DNA from: an uncultured Oscillospiraceae bacterium
Lineage (GTDB): Bacteria; Bacillota; Clostridia; Oscillospirales; Oscillospiraceae
Reading direction: 5' to 3'
Assembly: GCA_934591845.1 (NCBI GenBank)
Contig: CAKTPO010000009.1
Coordinates: 19,348 to 83,347 of the forward strand
DNA: 64,000 bases
Shown piece by piece: positions 1 to 10,323 of the stretch. The position numbers were made by a program, and so were the translations under genes. The first letter of the stretch is position 1. Each line of letters starts with the position of its first letter. The notes beneath the pieces are model-generated. The model was not told where the DNA came from. It was given only the letters and a program-made list of their open reading frames with translations, and searched no databases.

Positions 1-351
1 AAAAACGTGATCCTTTTTGATAACGTCCAGGTTCCCCATTATAATTATGTAGGCGACAGCATTCTGGGCTACCGTGCCCACATGGGTGCAGGGAGTCTGA
101 CCTCCAATGTAAAGTCCGACAAGACCCTGGTCACCGTAAAGGCCCCGGGCGGCCCTATTCCCACGGGCCTTAAAAAATTCGGAGCCATGGTGGGTGACTT
201 TGTAGAGGTGGGCTGCAACAGTGTGCTGAATCCCGGCACCGTGGTCTGCCCCCGCAGCAGCATCTATCCCACCTCCTGCGTTCGGGGTGTGATCCCACCG
301 GACAGCATTTTCAAAAACGACGGCACCGTTACCGCCAAACGGAAAGATTAA
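1..351 (+). CDS. Left-handed beta-helix sugar nucleotidyltransferase-like protein, C-terminal end (5' end outside the window)
   Basis: The frame is open from the first base and ends in TAA at 349-351, so only the last ~116 residues are visible. They show loose hexapeptide-repeat character (VGDSILGYRAHMGAGS, then MVGDFVEVGCNSVLNPGTVV), as in the left-handed beta-helix acyltransferase half of GlmU-type or UDP-GlcNAc pyrophosphorylase-like proteins. The next gene, 12 bases downstream with an AAGGAG site across the junction, is glmM, which makes glucosamine-1-phosphate. A role in UDP-GlcNAc supply for the cell wall therefore fits the context. The catalytic nucleotidyltransferase half, if present, lies upstream of the window, so the exact reaction cannot be read here. 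Confidence 0.7.
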   Translation, partial: KNVILFDNVQVPHYNYVGDSILGYRAHMGAGSLTSNVKSDKTLVTVKAPGGPIPTGLKKFGAMVGDFVEVGCNSVLNPGTVVCPRSSIYPTSCVRGVIPPDSIFKNDGTVTAKRKD

Positions 352-363
352 GGAGTACATACC

Positions 364-1749
364 ATGGGTAAATATTTTGGAACCGATGGCTTCCGTGGAG
401 AAGCCAATGTGACTTTGACCTCCGACCACGCTTTCAAAGTAGGCCGGTTTCTCGGCTGGTACTACAGCCAATTAAAACGCCGCTCCGGCTCCGATGAACC
501 GGCAAAAATCGTCATTGGCAAAGATACCCGCCGGTCCAGCTATATGTTTGAATACAGCCTGGTAGGCGGCCTGGTGGCCTCCGGGGCAGATGCGTACCTG
601 CTCCACGTGACCACCACCCCCTCTGTGGCGTTTGTTGCCCGGACGGACGGCTTTGACTGCGGCATTATGATTTCCGCCAGCCACAACCCCTACTATGACA
701 ACGGTATCAAACTCATCAACGGCTCCGGTGAAAAAATGGACGAATCCGTCATTGCCCTGGTAGAGCAATATCTGGACGGGTGTCTTGAATGCTTCGGCCG
801 GAAATGGGAGACTCTGCCCGCCGCCAAGAGGGAGCAGATCGGCCGAACCGTAGACTATGTTTCCGGCCGGAACCGGTACATCGGCTACCTCATCAGCCTG
901 GGGCTGTACTCCTTCAAGGGCCTGCGGATCGGTCTGGACTGCGCCAACGGCAGCGCCTGGAACATTGCCAAGTCCGTCTTTGATGCCCTGGGGGCCAAGA
1001 CCTATGTGATCAACGCCCAGCCTGACGGCTTCAACATCAATAAAGATGCCGGCTCCACCCACATAGAGGGTCTGCGACAGCTGGTGATTGAAAACGGCCT
1101 GGATGCAGGCTTTGCCTTTGACGGCGATGCGGACCGCTGCCTGTGCGTAGACGAAAAGGGCGAAATCGTCACCGGTGACCACATTCTCTACCTCTGCGGC
1201 AAATATATGCAGCAGGAGGGCCAGCTTATGGGCAACACCGTTGTGACCACCGTGATGAGCAACTTTGGCCTTTACAAAGCCTTTGACGAATGCGGCATCC
1301 GCTACGAAAAGACCAAAGTGGGCGACAAGTACGTCTACGAAAACATGATGATGAACAGCTACCGCCTGGGCGGCGAGCAAAGCGGCCATATTATTTTCTC
1401 CCGCTACGCCTCCACCGGTGACGGTCTGCTCACCAGCCTGAAAGTCATGGAGACCATGCTGGCCCAGAAGAAGACCCTGAGCCAGCTGTGCGAGGGCTTT
1501 ACCTTCTATCCCCAGGTGCTGGAAAACGTCCGGGTAGACGACAAGGCCGCCGCCCAGGCTGACCCCGCCGTACAAAAAGCCATTGCGGAAGTCACCGCCC
1601 AGCTTGGCACCACCGGCCGCATCCTGGTCCGGGAGTCCGGCACCGAGCCGGTGATCCGGGTCATGGTAGAAGCCGAAAGCAAAGTCCTCTGCCAGGAACT
1701 GGTGGACCGGGTGGTAGCCGTGATCCGTGCCACGGGGCACGGGGTTTGA
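364..1749 (+). CDS. glmM: Phosphoglucosamine mutase GlmM
   Basis: 461 residues; the family is usually about 445-450. It converts glucosamine-6-phosphate to glucosamine-1-phosphate in the cytosol, on the way to UDP-GlcNAc and peptidoglycan. The N-terminus has GTDGFRG (residues 6-12). The phosphoserine loop SASHNP is at 104-109 with the likely phospho-Ser at 106. The metal-binding DGDADR is near 253-258, and the phosphate-binding RESGTEP is near residue 423. The start ATG follows AAGGAG (350-355). It probably shares a transcript with the preceding beta-helix gene. An intergenic repeat region begins directly after its stop. Confidence 0.95.
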   Translation: MGKYFGTDGFRGEANVTLTSDHAFKVGRFLGWYYSQLKRRSGSDEPAKIVIGKDTRRSSYMFEYSLVGGLVASGADAYLLHVTTTPSVAFVARTDGFDCGIMISASHNPYYDNGIKLINGSGEKMDESVIALVEQYLDGCLECFGRKWETLPAAKREQIGRTVDYVSGRNRYIGYLISLGLYSFKGLRIGLDCANGSAWNIAKSVFDALGAKTYVINAQPDGFNINKDAGSTHIEGLRQLVIENGLDAGFAFDGDADRCLCVDEKGEIVTGDHILYLCGKYMQQEGQLMGNTVVTTVMSNFGLYKAFDECGIRYEKTKVGDKYVYENMMMNSYRLGGEQSGHIIFSRYASTGDGLLTSLKVMETMLAQKKTLSQLCEGFTFYPQVLENVRVDDKAAAQADPAVQKAIAEVTAQLGTTGRILVRESGTEPVIRVMVEAESKVLCQELVDRVVAVIRATGHGV

Positions 1750-1750
1750 G

Positions 1751-2531
1751 TTGACAGTTTACAGTTGACAGTTGACAGTTTTTTCTAATTGACAATGGAC
1801 AATTGACAATTGACAATTTTTTGGGGGGACGAAAGTTCCCCCATTTTTGCAAACGCAACCACAATATAACGTCCTTAGAGTTCCTCGGTTGAAAGGTACC
1901 CCAATCAGCGAAACCGTAGGGAACGGCCTATGTGCCGTTCCGCACCCGAAAAGGCGGAACCGTTGCCGATAACCTCCGCACCCCAAAGCACGGTACAAGA
2001 GCTTCCCCTGGGGGAAGCTGGCAGGACGCAGCCCTGACTGATGAGGCTGCGGGGCAACCTGAAACATTCAAGAAGCAAAGGGCGAATCCGTACAAACGTC
2101 CCCCCGTTATGTCATTCCGACCGTAGCGCAAGCGGAGTGGAGGAATCCACCACGTGGGATGAAGAACCACCACAAGATAAAACAGGCTACTTGGGAAGAT
2201 TCCTCGACTCACTGCGTTCGCTCGGAATGACATGTCGGGGGGGTGGTTCCGGGTTGCTTGCACGGGTTATAATTGCAACGTCCCGGAACGGCACATAGGC
2301 CGTTCCCTACGGTGAGACTCGGTTTGATTCCCTCTGCGCCTGTTGTTCTTACAATAGAAAACGCCGCCCCGCCCCTCATCCACCGCCTGCGGGCGGTCCC
2401 CCTTCCCCGTTGGGGAAGGTTTTTTTGGAGCTTTCCTGGGCCGTTCCCTACATACTTGAACGAACGGAGTGAAATGAACAACGTTGGTTCCCCAATAATT
2501 GTCAATTGTCCATTGTCAATTGTCAATTTAC
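1751..2531. repeat. Composite intergenic repeat with inverted AATTGACAAT-type ends
   Basis: This gene-free stretch is built from repeats. Near the left end (1787-1818) lie four AATTGACAAT-type units, one carrying GGAC. At the right end (2497-2528) the same 32-base unit array is present in inverted orientation. Inside are a 121-bp inverted-repeat module (2111-2231) and two opposed copies of a GGAACGGCACATAGGCCGTT module near 1920-1936 and 2285-2304. The right-hand modules recur in the same order at 28.1-28.4 kb. This looks like a MITE-like or composite non-autonomous repeat. No coding sequence in it is credible. Confidence 0.75.
2111..2231. repeat. 121-bp inverted-repeat module, copy 1
   Basis: The outer ends are GTCATTCCGA (2111-2120) and TCGGAATGAC (2222-2231). 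The arms continue inward imperfectly through GGAATCCAC/GATTCCTCG. A second copy of 118 bp lies at 28108-28225 with the same arms and a diverged centre, which is what a MITE or REP-like element would show. Confidence 0.75.
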
Positions 2532-2549
2532 AACGCCGTTTTCTGGCAC

Positions 2550-2578
2550 TTGCTTTTCTGTTCCGTGGATGGTATGAT
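2550..2578 (+). promoter_or_regulatory. Probable sigma-A promoter of the NUDIX-mnmE-cysteine desulfurase operon
   Basis: TTGCTT (2550-2555), a 17-base spacer and TATGAT (2573-2578) lie 37 bases before the NUDIX start, just outside the right arm of the composite repeat. Confidence 0.6.
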
Positions 2579-2615
2579 AAAGTGTCCATAAAAACAACGA
2601 TAAGGAGGCCCGGTT

Positions 2616-3218
2616 ATGTCTCAGGTGGGGAAAATCCAAAAGCTTGCGGGAAGCAGGTTTTTAAGTCTTTATGAGTTGGAGGCCCGGCGGCGGGATGGGG
2701 CGGCGTTTGACTACTATATGGCCTCCCGGAACGGCAACCCAGAAACGCTGAAAGCCGTCACCGGGGAGAACCCTGCGGACGGGGTGGTGATTTTTGCCCT
2801 GGATGAACAAGACCGGGTGGTGCTGATCCGGCAGTACCGGTATCCCATCGGGGGCTACGTCTACGAACTGCCTGCGGGGCTGGTGGAGCCGGGAGAGGAA
2901 CCCCGGGCAGCGGCCATTCGGGAGCTCTACGAGGAGACCGGCCTGACCCTGAACCCGGTGGAAGATCACGGCCTAGGCCGCCCTTTCTTTACAAGCGTGG
3001 GCATGACCGACGAAAGCTGCGCCACGGTTTATGGCCGCTGCACCGGTACCCCCACCTGCTGCCACCAGGAGGCCACCGAGGAGATCCAGGTGGTGCTGGC
3101 AGACCGGCAGGAGGCACGGCGGATTCTGGAGCAGGAGCCTCTGGCCATTATGTGTGCCTATCAGTTGATGCGCTATATCGCCACCCCAGGGGATCCCCTG
3201 GAATTTCTGAACAGATAA
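2616..3218 (+). CDS. NUDIX hydrolase, ADP-ribose pyrophosphatase type
   Basis: 200 residues. A full Nudix box (GX5EX7REUXEEXGU) starts at Gly88: GLVEPGEEPR followed by AAAIRELYEETGL. The upstream strand pattern RQYRYPIGGYVYELPAG is typical of ADP-ribose or NDP-sugar pyrophosphatases of the NudF/YqkG group, which cleave ADP-ribose to AMP and ribose-5-phosphate and need Mg2+. The ATG follows AAGGAGG (2602-2608). mnmE starts 10 bases after its stop, so the two are almost certainly co-transcribed. The exact substrate is inferred from the family. Confidence 0.88.
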   Translation: MSQVGKIQKLAGSRFLSLYELEARRRDGAAFDYYMASRNGNPETLKAVTGENPADGVVIFALDEQDRVVLIRQYRYPIGGYVYELPAGLVEPGEEPRAAAIRELYEETGLTLNPVEDHGLGRPFFTSVGMTDESCATVYGRCTGTPTCCHQEATEEIQVVLADRQEARRILEQEPLAIMCAYQLMRYIATPGDPLEFLNR

Positions 3219-3228
3219 GGAGAAAACC

Positions 3229-4578
3229 ATGTCTCATGTAATCGCCGCCGTTTCCACAGGCACCCAGGTTTCCGCCATCGGCATCCTGCGCCTGTCGGGA
3301 GACGGGTGCATTGATGTGGCCCAGCAGCTTTTCAGCGGAGATCTGCACCGGGCCGAAAACCGGAAGCTGACCCTGGGTACCCTGCGAGACTCTCAGGGCC
3401 GGGTGTTGGACCAGGCCATGGCCGTGGTATCCCGGGCACCCCACAGCTACACCGGCGAGGATACGGTGGAATTCCACTGCCACGGCTCCCCGGCCGTGCT
3501 GTCTTCCCTGCTGCAAAGCCTGTATCTGGCCGGGGCCAGACCCGCCGGACGGGGGGAATTTACCAAGCGGGCCTTTTTGAACGGCAAGCTGGCACTGACC
3601 CAGGCCGAGGCCGTCATTGACCTCATCGAAGCGGAAACCGCCGATGCCGCCGCCAATGCCGCAGGGCAGGTAGAGGGACGGCTGCAAAAGGTCATCACCC
3701 CGATTTATGACCATTTGACGGACCTGTGCAGCCATTTCCACGCAGTTCTGGACTATCCCGATGAGGATATTGCGGACTTTGGTCTACAGAACTATGCCCA
3801 GTCTCTGCGGCAGGATGCCAAGGGACTGTACAACCTTTTGAGCACCTACGGCCAGGGCCGCATTCTGCGGCAGGGGGTGCAGACCGCCATTGTAGGCAGG
3901 CCCAATGTGGGCAAGTCCAGCCTGCTCAACGCCCTGGCGGGGTTTGACCGGGCCATCGTCACCGCCATCCCCGGCACCACCCGGGACACGGTGGAGGAAT
4001 CCGTACTGGCAGGCTCTACCCGTCTGCGGCTCATTGACACCGCCGGGATCCGGGACACCCAGGACACCGTAGAGGCCATGGGCGTAGACCGTTCCAGAAA
4101 GGCTCTGGCAGAATCGGATCTGGCCCTGTTCGTCTGCGACGGCAGCCAGCCCCTGACCCAGGAGGATCAGGAAATCATAGAGCTGTGCCTGGATGCCCCG
4201 GCGGCCATTGCCCTGATCAACAAGGGGGATCTGCCCCAGGTGGTAGAACCGGCCCAGCTTCCTTTCATGCACATCATCCCCATTTGCGCCGCCACCGGTG
4301 CGGGGCTGGATCTTCTTAAAAACTGCATCGATGACCTGTTCGCCGGGGAAGCCCCCTGCGACGGCTCCATCCTCACAAACCCCAGACAGTATGATGCCTG
4401 TCGCCGGGCCTACGAAAGCCTGCTGCGGGCCCTACAAGGTCTCAAACTGGGCCAGACCCCGGATGCGCTGCTGCTGGATGTAGAGGAGGCCATGGAGGCC
4501 ATGGGCGAGGTCACCGGCGCCACCGTCCGGGAGGACATTACCGCCAGAATTTTTGAACGCTTCTGCGTTGGAAAGTAA
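3229..4578 (+). CDS. mnmE: tRNA uridine-5-carboxymethylaminomethyl modification GTPase MnmE
   Basis: 449 residues, standard for MnmE (TrmE). With MnmG it installs the cmnm5 group at the wobble uridine of certain tRNAs. The N-terminal tetrahydrofolate-binding domain is followed by a helical domain carrying an inserted G domain. G1 is GRPNVGKSS near 223-231, and the switch II motif DTAGI is near 270. The protein ends in the family signature FCVGK, whose Cys is catalytic. It sits between the NUDIX gene and a cysteine desulfurase with gaps of about 10 and 8 bases. The desulfurase link is suggestive, because sulfur transfer feeds 2-thiolation of the same wobble uridine. Confidence 0.96.
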   Translation: MSHVIAAVSTGTQVSAIGILRLSGDGCIDVAQQLFSGDLHRAENRKLTLGTLRDSQGRVLDQAMAVVSRAPHSYTGEDTVEFHCHGSPAVLSSLLQSLYLAGARPAGRGEFTKRAFLNGKLALTQAEAVIDLIEAETADAAANAAGQVEGRLQKVITPIYDHLTDLCSHFHAVLDYPDEDIADFGLQNYAQSLRQDAKGLYNLLSTYGQGRILRQGVQTAIVGRPNVGKSSLLNALAGFDRAIVTAIPGTTRDTVEESVLAGSTRLRLIDTAGIRDTQDTVEAMGVDRSRKALAESDLALFVCDGSQPLTQEDQEIIELCLDAPAAIALINKGDLPQVVEPAQLPFMHIIPICAATGAGLDLLKNCIDDLFAGEAPCDGSILTNPRQYDACRRAYESLLRALQGLKLGQTPDALLLDVEEAMEAMGEVTGATVREDITARIFERFCVGK

Positions 4579-4586
4579 GGATCAAC

Positions 4587-5711
4587 ATGATTTATTTGGA
4601 CAATTCCGCCACCACCAGGCCCTGTGACGATGCGGTGGAGGCCATGACCCGGGCCCTAACCCAGGATTGGGGGAACCCCTCGGCCCTGTATGACTTTGGC
4701 ATCAACGCCGCCCGACAGCTGCGCATTGCCCGACATCAGGTAGCCGCCGCCCTGGGGGCAGAACCCGACCGGGTATTTTTCACCTCCTGCGGCACCGAAG
4801 CCGACAACTGGGCCATTTACGGCACGGTGAAGCGGCTGGGCAAACGGGGCAAGCACATCATCACCACCGCCATGGAACACCACGCCATTTTGAACTGCAT
4901 GAAAGATCTGGAGGCCCAGGGCTATGAGGTGACCTATTTGCAGCCGGATACCATGGGCAACATTTCCATGGAGGATTTGAAAGCCGCCCTGCGGAAAGAC
5001 ACCATTCTGGTCTCCGTTATGATGGTCAACAATGAGGTAGGCTCTGTGCAGCCCATTGGCCAGATGGCCCGGCTCACCCACCGGCTTTGCCCCGATGCTC
5101 TGTTTCACACCGATGCGGTGCAGGGCTTCCTGAAAATCCCCTTTCAGGCCAAAACCCTGGGGGCAGACCTGATTTCCGTTTCCAGCCACAAAATCCACGG
5201 GCCCAAGGGGGCGGGGGCCCTGTACATCAGCCCCAAGCTCAAATCCTTCCCGGCCCTGATTTTAGGCGGTGGTCAGGAGGGGGGCTACCGCAGCGGCACC
5301 GAGGCCACCCCGGCCATTTTTGGCTTTGCCGCCGCCGCAGAGGCGGGACGGCAGACCTTCCGGCAGGACATCCAGCGGGAAAAAGATTTGTTGCAGAGCC
5401 TGTGCGAAAAGCTTTCTGCCCTGCCCGGGGTGAAGCTCAACGGTGCCCATGAGGCCCCCCACATTCTCAATGTGGCCATTCCCGGGCTGCCCACCCAGAA
5501 TTCCATCAACCTGTTGCAGGACCGGGGTATCTGCGTTTCCGCCGGTTCCGCCTGCGCCAAGGGCCACCGGAGCCATGTACTCAGCGCCATGGGCATTGAG
5601 GGAGAGACCATCGATGCCTCTTTCCGCATCTCTCTGAGCCGGGAGACCCGGCAGGAGGATATAGACAGTCTAGCCCAGGCCGTTGAAGAAGCCCTGCTCC
5701 CCCGGATTTGA
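4587..5711 (+). CDS. Cysteine desulfurase, NifS/IscS family
   Basis: 374 residues. A PLP enzyme that moves sulfur from cysteine to an enzyme persulfide for Fe-S cluster assembly or tRNA thiolation. The PLP lysine is Lys202 in SSHKIHGPKG. The catalytic cysteine is Cys323 in SAGSACAKG, inside a long loop of the NifS/IscS type. HTDAVQ and EHHAIL motifs are also present. It starts 8 bases after mnmE and is probably the last gene of that operon. No iscU-like scaffold is nearby. Its position next to mnmE suggests a tRNA-thiolation role (compare IscS/MnmA), but that is inference. Confidence 0.93.
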   Translation: MIYLDNSATTRPCDDAVEAMTRALTQDWGNPSALYDFGINAARQLRIARHQVAAALGAEPDRVFFTSCGTEADNWAIYGTVKRLGKRGKHIITTAMEHHAILNCMKDLEAQGYEVTYLQPDTMGNISMEDLKAALRKDTILVSVMMVNNEVGSVQPIGQMARLTHRLCPDALFHTDAVQGFLKIPFQAKTLGADLISVSSHKIHGPKGAGALYISPKLKSFPALILGGGQEGGYRSGTEATPAIFGFAAAAEAGRQTFRQDIQREKDLLQSLCEKLSALPGVKLNGAHEAPHILNVAIPGLPTQNSINLLQDRGICVSAGSACAKGHRSHVLSAMGIEGETIDASFRISLSRETRQEDIDSLAQAVEEALLPRI

Positions 5712-5815
5712 CAGATTTTATTTGTCAACATCCATAATCCCCCGGTATATCCCGGCACGTGTCCGGTCAAATGGTCAATTTTTGCAAGACAGAAAAAATA
5801 AATTGCGAAAAGTAG

Positions 5816-5844
5816 TTGAAAACCTCCGGGATTTCTGCTACAAT
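5816..5844 (+). promoter_or_regulatory. Probable promoter of gdhA
   Basis: TTGAAA (5816-5821), 17 bases, TACAAT (5839-5844), placed 38 bases before the preferred gdhA start. Confidence 0.6.
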
Positions 5845-5846
5845 AG

Positions 5847-7217
<1,371 letters not shown>

Positions 7218-7230
7218 AATGTATTTCAAA

Positions 7231-7265
7231 AGCACCGGGTATTTTCAGGTACCCGGTGCTTTTTC
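7231..7265 (+). terminator. Rho-independent terminator after gdhA
   Basis: The 11-bp stem AGCACCGGGTA / TACCCGGTGCT (7231-7241 and 7250-7260) is followed by a T run. Confidence 0.9.
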
Positions 7266-7266
7266 G

Positions 7267-7294
7267 TTGCGTTTTAGAAAAATTCTGCTATAAT
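7267..7294 (+). promoter_or_regulatory. Probable promoter of folC
   Basis: TTGCGT (7267-7272), a 16-base spacer and TATAAT (7289-7294), starting right after the gdhA terminator and 32 bases before the folC ATG. Confidence 0.55.
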
Positions 7295-7326
7295 CCAGAG
7301 AGAACGCAGCAAAGGAATGAAACGCC

Positions 7327-8601
7327 ATGACTTATGATGAAGCTCTTAGCTATATTCACAGCACCAACCGAAAGGGTGCGGCCCCGGGGCTGGGGCGCAT
7401 CCGGGAACTGATGGAGCGACTGGGAAACCCCCAGCGACAGCTTTCCTATGTCCACATTACCGGCACCAACGGCAAAGGCTCCACCGCCGCCATGACCGCC
7501 TCGGTGCTGCGGAGTGCAGGCTACCGGGTGGGGTTGTATACCTCCCCCTTTCTCTGGCGGTTCAACGAGCGGATGAATGTGGATGGCCGGGACATTGCAG
7601 ACGAGGAGCTGGCCCAGGTCACGGAACTGGTAAAGCCCGCCGCCCAGGCCCTTGCAGACCCGCCTACGGAGTTTGAACTGGTGACGGCCATTGCGCTATG
7701 CTGGTTTGACCGGAAGCAATGCGACATTGTGGTGCTGGAAGTGGGCATGGGCGGCAAGAACGATGCCACCAATGTGATTCCCACCCCGGAAGTGGCGGTA
7801 CTGTGCAACATCGGCCTGGATCACACCGCCCAGTTGGGTACCACCTTAGAAGCCATCGCCCAGAACAAATCCGGCATTCTGAAACCCGGGTGTCAGGGGG
7901 TGCTCTACCCCAACAGCCCGGATGTGGAGGCCGTGGTCACGGCGGTTTGCCAAGAGCGGGGTATCCCTCTGCGCATTGCAGATTTCTCCCAGATTCATGA
8001 GAAAAGCAGGGATTTTTCCGGCCAGATTCTGGACTACAAAGGCTATTCCGGTCTCCACCTTCCCCTGCTGGGCAGCCATCAAGCCCGGAACTGCGCCGTG
8101 GTTCTGGAAACCCTGGAAGCCTTGCGGCAGCAGGGATGGAACATCCCGGAGAATGCCGTTTACAAGGGGATCGCCAACACGGTCTGGCCCGGACGGTTTG
8201 AACTGTTACGGCGGGATCCAATATTTATTGTAGACGGGGGCCACAATCCCCAGTGTCTGGCGGCATTGGCGGAGAATGTAAAAGCCTATTTAGCCGGTCG
8301 GAAAATCACCGCCCTGACGGGGGTCATGGCTGACAAGGACTATCTGGAGATGTACAAGGGTCTGGTTCCCCTTGTCTCCCAATTCGTCACGGTCACGCCG
8401 GACAATCCCCGGTCCTTAGATGCCGAAAGTCTGGCAGACTACCTCAGGCTCCTGGGAAAGCCCGCCCAGGCGGCGGGTTCCGTAGAGGAAGGGGTTCAGA
8501 AAGCTCTGGCCCTGGCCGGAACAGACGGCACGGTTCTGGCCTTTGGCAGCCTTTACATGACCGGGCCTATCAGACAGACCGTAAAAAACTTGGTGTCATA
8601 A
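7327..8601 (+). CDS. folC: Folylpolyglutamate synthase / dihydrofolate synthase
   Basis: 424 residues, a Mur-ligase-fold ATP-dependent enzyme that adds glutamate to folates (and may make dihydrofolate from dihydropteroate). The P-loop ITGTNGKGST is at about residues 44-53. EVGMGGKNDATNV provides the metal/substrate loop, and IGLDHTAQLG and VDGGHNPQC are the later family motifs. The start follows AAAGGAAT. It is probably transcribed with the small membrane protein gene 10 bases downstream. Folate polyglutamates are relevant to the methylene-THF reductase operon at 28.6-32.1 kb. Confidence 0.93.
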   Translation: MTYDEALSYIHSTNRKGAAPGLGRIRELMERLGNPQRQLSYVHITGTNGKGSTAAMTASVLRSAGYRVGLYTSPFLWRFNERMNVDGRDIADEELAQVTELVKPAAQALADPPTEFELVTAIALCWFDRKQCDIVVLEVGMGGKNDATNVIPTPEVAVLCNIGLDHTAQLGTTLEAIAQNKSGILKPGCQGVLYPNSPDVEAVVTAVCQERGIPLRIADFSQIHEKSRDFSGQILDYKGYSGLHLPLLGSHQARNCAVVLETLEALRQQGWNIPENAVYKGIANTVWPGRFELLRRDPIFIVDGGHNPQCLAALAENVKAYLAGRKITALTGVMADKDYLEMYKGLVPLVSQFVTVTPDNPRSLDAESLADYLRLLGKPAQAAGSVEEGVQKALALAGTDGTVLAFGSLYMTGPIRQTVKNLVS

Positions 8602-8611
8602 GGAGATCCAC

Positions 8612-8806
8612 ATGAACAAAGGAAAAATCTTTTTGGGGATAGGCTGTTTAATGGTCGTGGTGGCAATCGGGTTTTTAATTTTTGCATTGAATCACCCCGA
8701 AATGTCATTCCCGTGGTCTAATAGCATTACTTATGTGATTTATGCAGTATATTTAGTCATTACATTTTTTATGTTTTCTATTTCAAAAAGAATGGCAAAG
8801 AAATAA
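8612..8806 (+). CDS. Small membrane protein, two predicted helices
   Basis: 64 residues: a short basic N-terminus, a hydrophobic helix at about 8-26, a short polar loop and a second helix at about 39-58, ending SKRMAKK. A ribosome site (AAGGAG) lies before the ATG, and it starts 10 bases after folC, followed by a terminator. I recognise no family. Its AT-richer codons differ from folC. Confidence 0.55.
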   Translation: MNKGKIFLGIGCLMVVVAIGFLIFALNHPEMSFPWSNSITYVIYAVYLVITFFMFSISKRMAKK

Positions 8807-8820
8807 GAACAATTACTCAA

Positions 8821-8855
8821 AAAGGCATCGAACGTTCCTGTCCGATGCCTTTTTC
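8821..8855. terminator. Bidirectional terminator between folC operon and antiporter gene
   Basis: The stem AGGCATCG / CGATGCCT (8823-8830 and 8843-8850) is flanked by A5 on the left and T5 on the right, so it can serve the convergent genes on both sides. Confidence 0.85.
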
Positions 8856-8886
8856 TCATATACTCCTGCACAAGTCCCACGGAAGA

Positions 8887-10167
8887 TCAGCTTTCCCCCT
8901 GGGGCATGGCACCACGGCTGGTTTTGGTTTTCTCCGTGATTTCCCCGGCGGCAGACAGGGCCATCTTGGTCAGGATGGGGCCTACCAGCTCATAAATCAG
9001 CACGGAAAACAACACAATATTGCGGATGATTGCCCCCTCGGCTCCAAAGTCCGCCGCCACAGAGGCAGACATGCCCAGGGCCACACCGGCCTGAGGCAGC
9101 AGGGTGATGCCCAGATATTTGCACACCTGACCGGGACACTGCATAAACCGGGAGCTGACCCCTGCACCAATGATTTTTCCTGCGGAGCGCATGAGAATAT
9201 ACACAAGGCCCACGCAGACCACCGCACCGCTGGCAAAGACCCGCAAATCCAGTTCCACACCGGAGAGGACGAAGAACAATACATACAGCGGGGCCGTCCA
9301 CCGGTCACAGCGGTACATGATTTCCTCGGAGAAGTCACAGAGGTTGCAGAAAATGGTGCCGCACATCATGCACACCAGCAGCGGGCTAAAGCCGATGGCC
9401 ACACCGGAAGAAAAGGTTCTCTCTACTTTTGAAAAGGCGGTACACAGGAACACAAAGGCCACCGCCAGACTCAGCCGTTTGGAGCGGGAATTGAAGAACT
9501 TTTCCACCACGCTGAACAGCCACCCCAGGGCCGCACCCAAAGCCAAAGATGCCACGATTTCAATGGCGGGGTTGACCAAGACGGAAACCAGGTTTACAGA
9601 GCCGGAAGTCAGGGCCTTGGCAATGCCCGTAGACACCGCAAAGACCACCAGGCCCACCGCATCGTCCAGGGCCACAATGGGAAGCAAAAGACTTGTCAGG
9701 GGGCCTTTGGCCTTATACTGATTCACCACCATAATGGTGGCGGCAGGGGCCGTAGCCGCACCGATGGCACCCAGAATGATGCAGGTGGAAACCGGCAGGC
9801 TGTCCCCCAGCAGCAGATGCAGGGCCAGAAGCCCCAAATCCACAAAGAGGGTCGCAGATAGGGCCTGGAAAATGGCGATCACCGTGGCCTGACGGCCAAT
9901 GTGTTTGAGCTCCTCCAGGCGGAACTCCGGGCCGATGGAGAACGCAATAAAGCCCAGGGCCATGTCGCTGATGAGGCTCAGGCGGTCCACAAACTCAAAG
10001 GACGGAATGCCTAAATGGGGAATGCCCAGGGCCCCCAGGCACAGCGGACCCACCAGAATGCCCGCAACCAGGTAGCTGGTCACATCCGGCAAATTAAACC
10101 GGGAGCTGAGCCGTGACAAAAAGAGTCCGGCAAACATGGCAACACCAATGGCCAATAAATATTCCAT
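8887..10167 (-). CDS. Cation:proton antiporter, Kef/NhaP-like (CPA2)
   Basis: About 426 residues from the ATG whose complement is at 10165-10167. An in-frame start 26 codons upstream adds a polar tail with no support, whereas GGAAAGAGA precedes the chosen ATG. The protein is almost wholly hydrophobic with about 11-13 helices in the Na+/H+ exchanger fold. The paired acids of the CPA2 translocation site are visible in VALDDAVGLVVF. There is no C-terminal RCK/TrkA-N domain, so it is shorter than Kef proteins. It probably exchanges Na+ or K+ for H+; the ion cannot be told from sequence. Confidence 0.85.
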   Translation of the reverse strand: MEYLLAIGVAMFAGLFLSRLSSRFNLPDVTSYLVAGILVGPLCLGALGIPHLGIPSFEFVDRLSLISDMALGFIAFSIGPEFRLEELKHIGRQATVIAIFQALSATLFVDLGLLALHLLLGDSLPVSTCIILGAIGAATAPAATIMVVNQYKAKGPLTSLLLPIVALDDAVGLVVFAVSTGIAKALTSGSVNLVSVLVNPAIEIVASLALGAALGWLFSVVEKFFNSRSKRLSLAVAFVFLCTAFSKVERTFSSGVAIGFSPLLVCMMCGTIFCNLCDFSEEIMYRCDRWTAPLYVLFFVLSGVELDLRVFASGAVVCVGLVYILMRSAGKIIGAGVSSRFMQCPGQVCKYLGITLLPQAGVALGMSASVAADFGAEGAIIRNIVLFSVLIYELVGPILTKMALSAAGEITEKTKTSRGAMPQGES

Positions 10168-10286
10168 GGAAAATCGTCTCTTTCCTTTTGTAGGTTTGTC
10201 CCAATTATAGCATTCCGGATTTTGAAAACAAGAGCCATTTCCCACAAGGTTGCATTATTTTAGGGCCACTTTCTTGTGAAAATTTG

Positions 10287-10320
10287 AAAGGCCCTCCGCA
10301 TGGGACCGGAGGGCTTTTTC
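10287..10320. terminator. Bidirectional terminator downstream of the prepilin gene
   Basis: Stem GCCCTCCG / CGGAGGGC (10291-10298 and 10307-10314), with AAAG on one side and CTTTTTC on the other. Confidence 0.8.
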
Positions 10321-10323
10321 TAT

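Noticed and set aside
472..1740. A 422-codon open frame opposite glmM
   Set aside because: It is antisense to a clear GlmM with all motifs and has no ribosome site; long antisense frames are common in GC-rich genes.
1751..1820. Tandem TTGACAGTT/TTGACAATT units as a CRISPR array
   Set aside because: Units are ~8-10 bases with no spacers, and no cas gene is present in the window.
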